This document shows positions 4,960 to 5,671 of a DNA stretch of 5,671 nucleotides, in pieces (position 1 is the stretch's first letter; each line of letters opens with the position of its first letter). The notes under the pieces were generated by a model. The model made no database searches and had not been told where the DNA came from. It saw only the letters and a program-made list of their open reading frames with translations. The stretch comes from Candidatus Gastranaerophilales bacterium. Lineage in GTDB: Bacteria; Cyanobacteriota; Vampirovibrionia; Gastranaerophilales; Gastranaerophilaceae. The stretch lies in NCBI GenBank assembly GCA_947589525.1, contig CANQAW010000116.1, positions 1-5,671 on the forward strand. Direction: 5' to 3'. A program made the translations under genes and the position numbers.

Positions 4960-5671
4960 ATGAGCAATAACGAAAATAAAGATGAAAACAAACCCAAGAA
5001 AAGAAAAATTATAATACCGCTTGCGCTTGTTGCAACAGCATTGGTATGCGGTTATTTAATACATGAAAGTGCATATCAGTCAACGGATGACGCATATGTT
5101 GAAGCGGATATTATTCAGGTAACTCCTAAAGTCTCGGGACATATCGTTGAAAGCTACATAAAAGATAACCAAGAAGTTAAACAAGGGCAGTTAGTCGCTA
5201 AAATTGACGACGAAATCTATAAAGAAAAATATGCACAGGCTCGTGCAAATTATCAAAAAGCTCTTTTAAATCAAAAGAATGCAAAGGCAACCCTTAAAGC
5301 CAGCGATTCAAACATAAATCTTGCCAAAAAAGATTTGGAAAGATATAAAAATTTATATAAAGACGGCGCCGTTTCAAAACAAGTTTTAGATCAGGCACAG
5401 ACAAGATACGATTCCGCACTTGCAAGCCAAACAAAAGCACGTGAAGATGTTTTTGCAAACGGGTCAAATGTGGCTGATGCCGATTTAAAATCTTTAGAAG
5501 CAATAATGAATCAAGCAAAATTAAATCTTGAATACACAAGGGTTCTTGCGCCAAACTCCGGAACCGTTACAAACAGAAGAATAGAAAAGGGTTCTTATGT
5601 ATCAGTCGGAGGCCCTTTATTTGCTATTGTTCCTGATAAAGTCTGGATAGTTGCTAATTTTAAAGAAAATC
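4960..5671 (+). CDS. emrA-like: EmrA/HlyD-like membrane fusion protein, cut by the right window edge
   Basis: This is the periplasmic adaptor of a tripartite efflux pump, linking an inner-membrane transporter to an outer-membrane channel. The first 237 residues are in the window. A lysine-rich cytoplasmic tail (1-16) is followed by one membrane anchor (about 17-35, IIIPLALVATALVCGYLI). The EmrA-type signature STDDAYVEAD comes next (41-50). The first half of the lipoyl domain is VTPKVSGHIVESYIKDNQEV to KIDDE (54-85). A long coiled-coil hairpin spans about 86-190, with DLERYKNLYKDGAVSKQVLD in its middle. The second lipoyl half is YTRVLAPNSGTVTNRRIEKG (192-211). The beta-barrel begins at VWIVANFKEN. 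The family is usually 330-400 residues long, so about 100-150 are missing. STDDAYV and the overall layout favour partnership with an MFS pump (EmrB type) over an RND pump. It is transcribed with the MarR gene, eight bases downstream of it. Confidence 0.92.
   Translation, partial: MSNNENKDENKPKKRKIIIPLALVATALVCGYLIHESAYQSTDDAYVEADIIQVTPKVSGHIVESYIKDNQEVKQGQLVAKIDDEIYKEKYAQARANYQKALLNQKNAKATLKASDSNINLAKKDLERYKNLYKDGAVSKQVLDQAQTRYDSALASQTKAREDVFANGSNVADADLKSLEAIMNQAKLNLEYTRVLAPNSGTVTNRRIEKGSYVSVGGPLFAIVPDKVWIVANFKEN

Noticed and set aside
5294..5554. Minus-strand open frame of 86 codons
   Set aside because: It is antisense to the coiled coil of the membrane fusion protein, which has clear family motifs in the plus-strand frame.

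Overview
This is an AT-rich, gene-dense bacterial window. It most resembles Gastranaerophilales / Melainabacteria (non-photosynthetic gut Cyanobacteriota). The pointer is the gene at 2023-2922, whose opening (MGLSASQGRLLLLTARKNDL) and C-terminal coiled coil match, from memory, a recurrent uncharacterised protein family of that group. Low GC, Gram-negative envelope genes (a TolC/NodT-type outer-membrane channel and an EmrA-type adaptor) and frequent AGG-type ribosome binding sites fit. This lineage call is inference from recall, not from a search.

Layout. Bases 1-1128 (minus strand) hold an ATP-grasp family gene broken by an in-frame TAA at 433-435, followed by the first 23 codons of another gene that runs off the left edge. 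An intergenic region of about 150 bases (1129-1279), with candidate promoters facing both ways, separates this from a plus-strand gene (1280-1960). That gene encodes a small soluble histidine-kinase-like protein whose phospho-acceptor histidine and several ATP-binding residues are replaced. It converges on the minus-strand Melainabacteria-type protein gene (2023-2922). A perfect 10-bp hairpin lies between the two stop codons, with its U-tract serving the minus-strand gene.

The right third (3049-5671) is a multidrug-efflux locus. A NodT/OprM-like outer-membrane factor points left. A MarR-family repressor and an EmrA/HlyD-like membrane fusion protein point right in a tight operon, 8 bases apart; the fusion protein is cut by the window's right end. 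An 18-bp perfect palindrome (ATGTTGC-AAAA-GCAACAT) lies between the divergent genes and is a strong candidate operator through which the MarR protein would control both arms. The inner-membrane pump (an EmrB-like MFS transporter would be expected) is not in the window and should lie just to the right.

No RNA genes, CRISPR arrays, insertion sequences or long repeats were seen. No gene-free stretch exceeds about 150 bases. I see no convincing wholly new multi-gene system. The most unusual items are the degenerate kinase-like protein, the nonsense-split ATP-grasp gene and the lineage-type coiled-coil protein with base composition unlike its neighbours.
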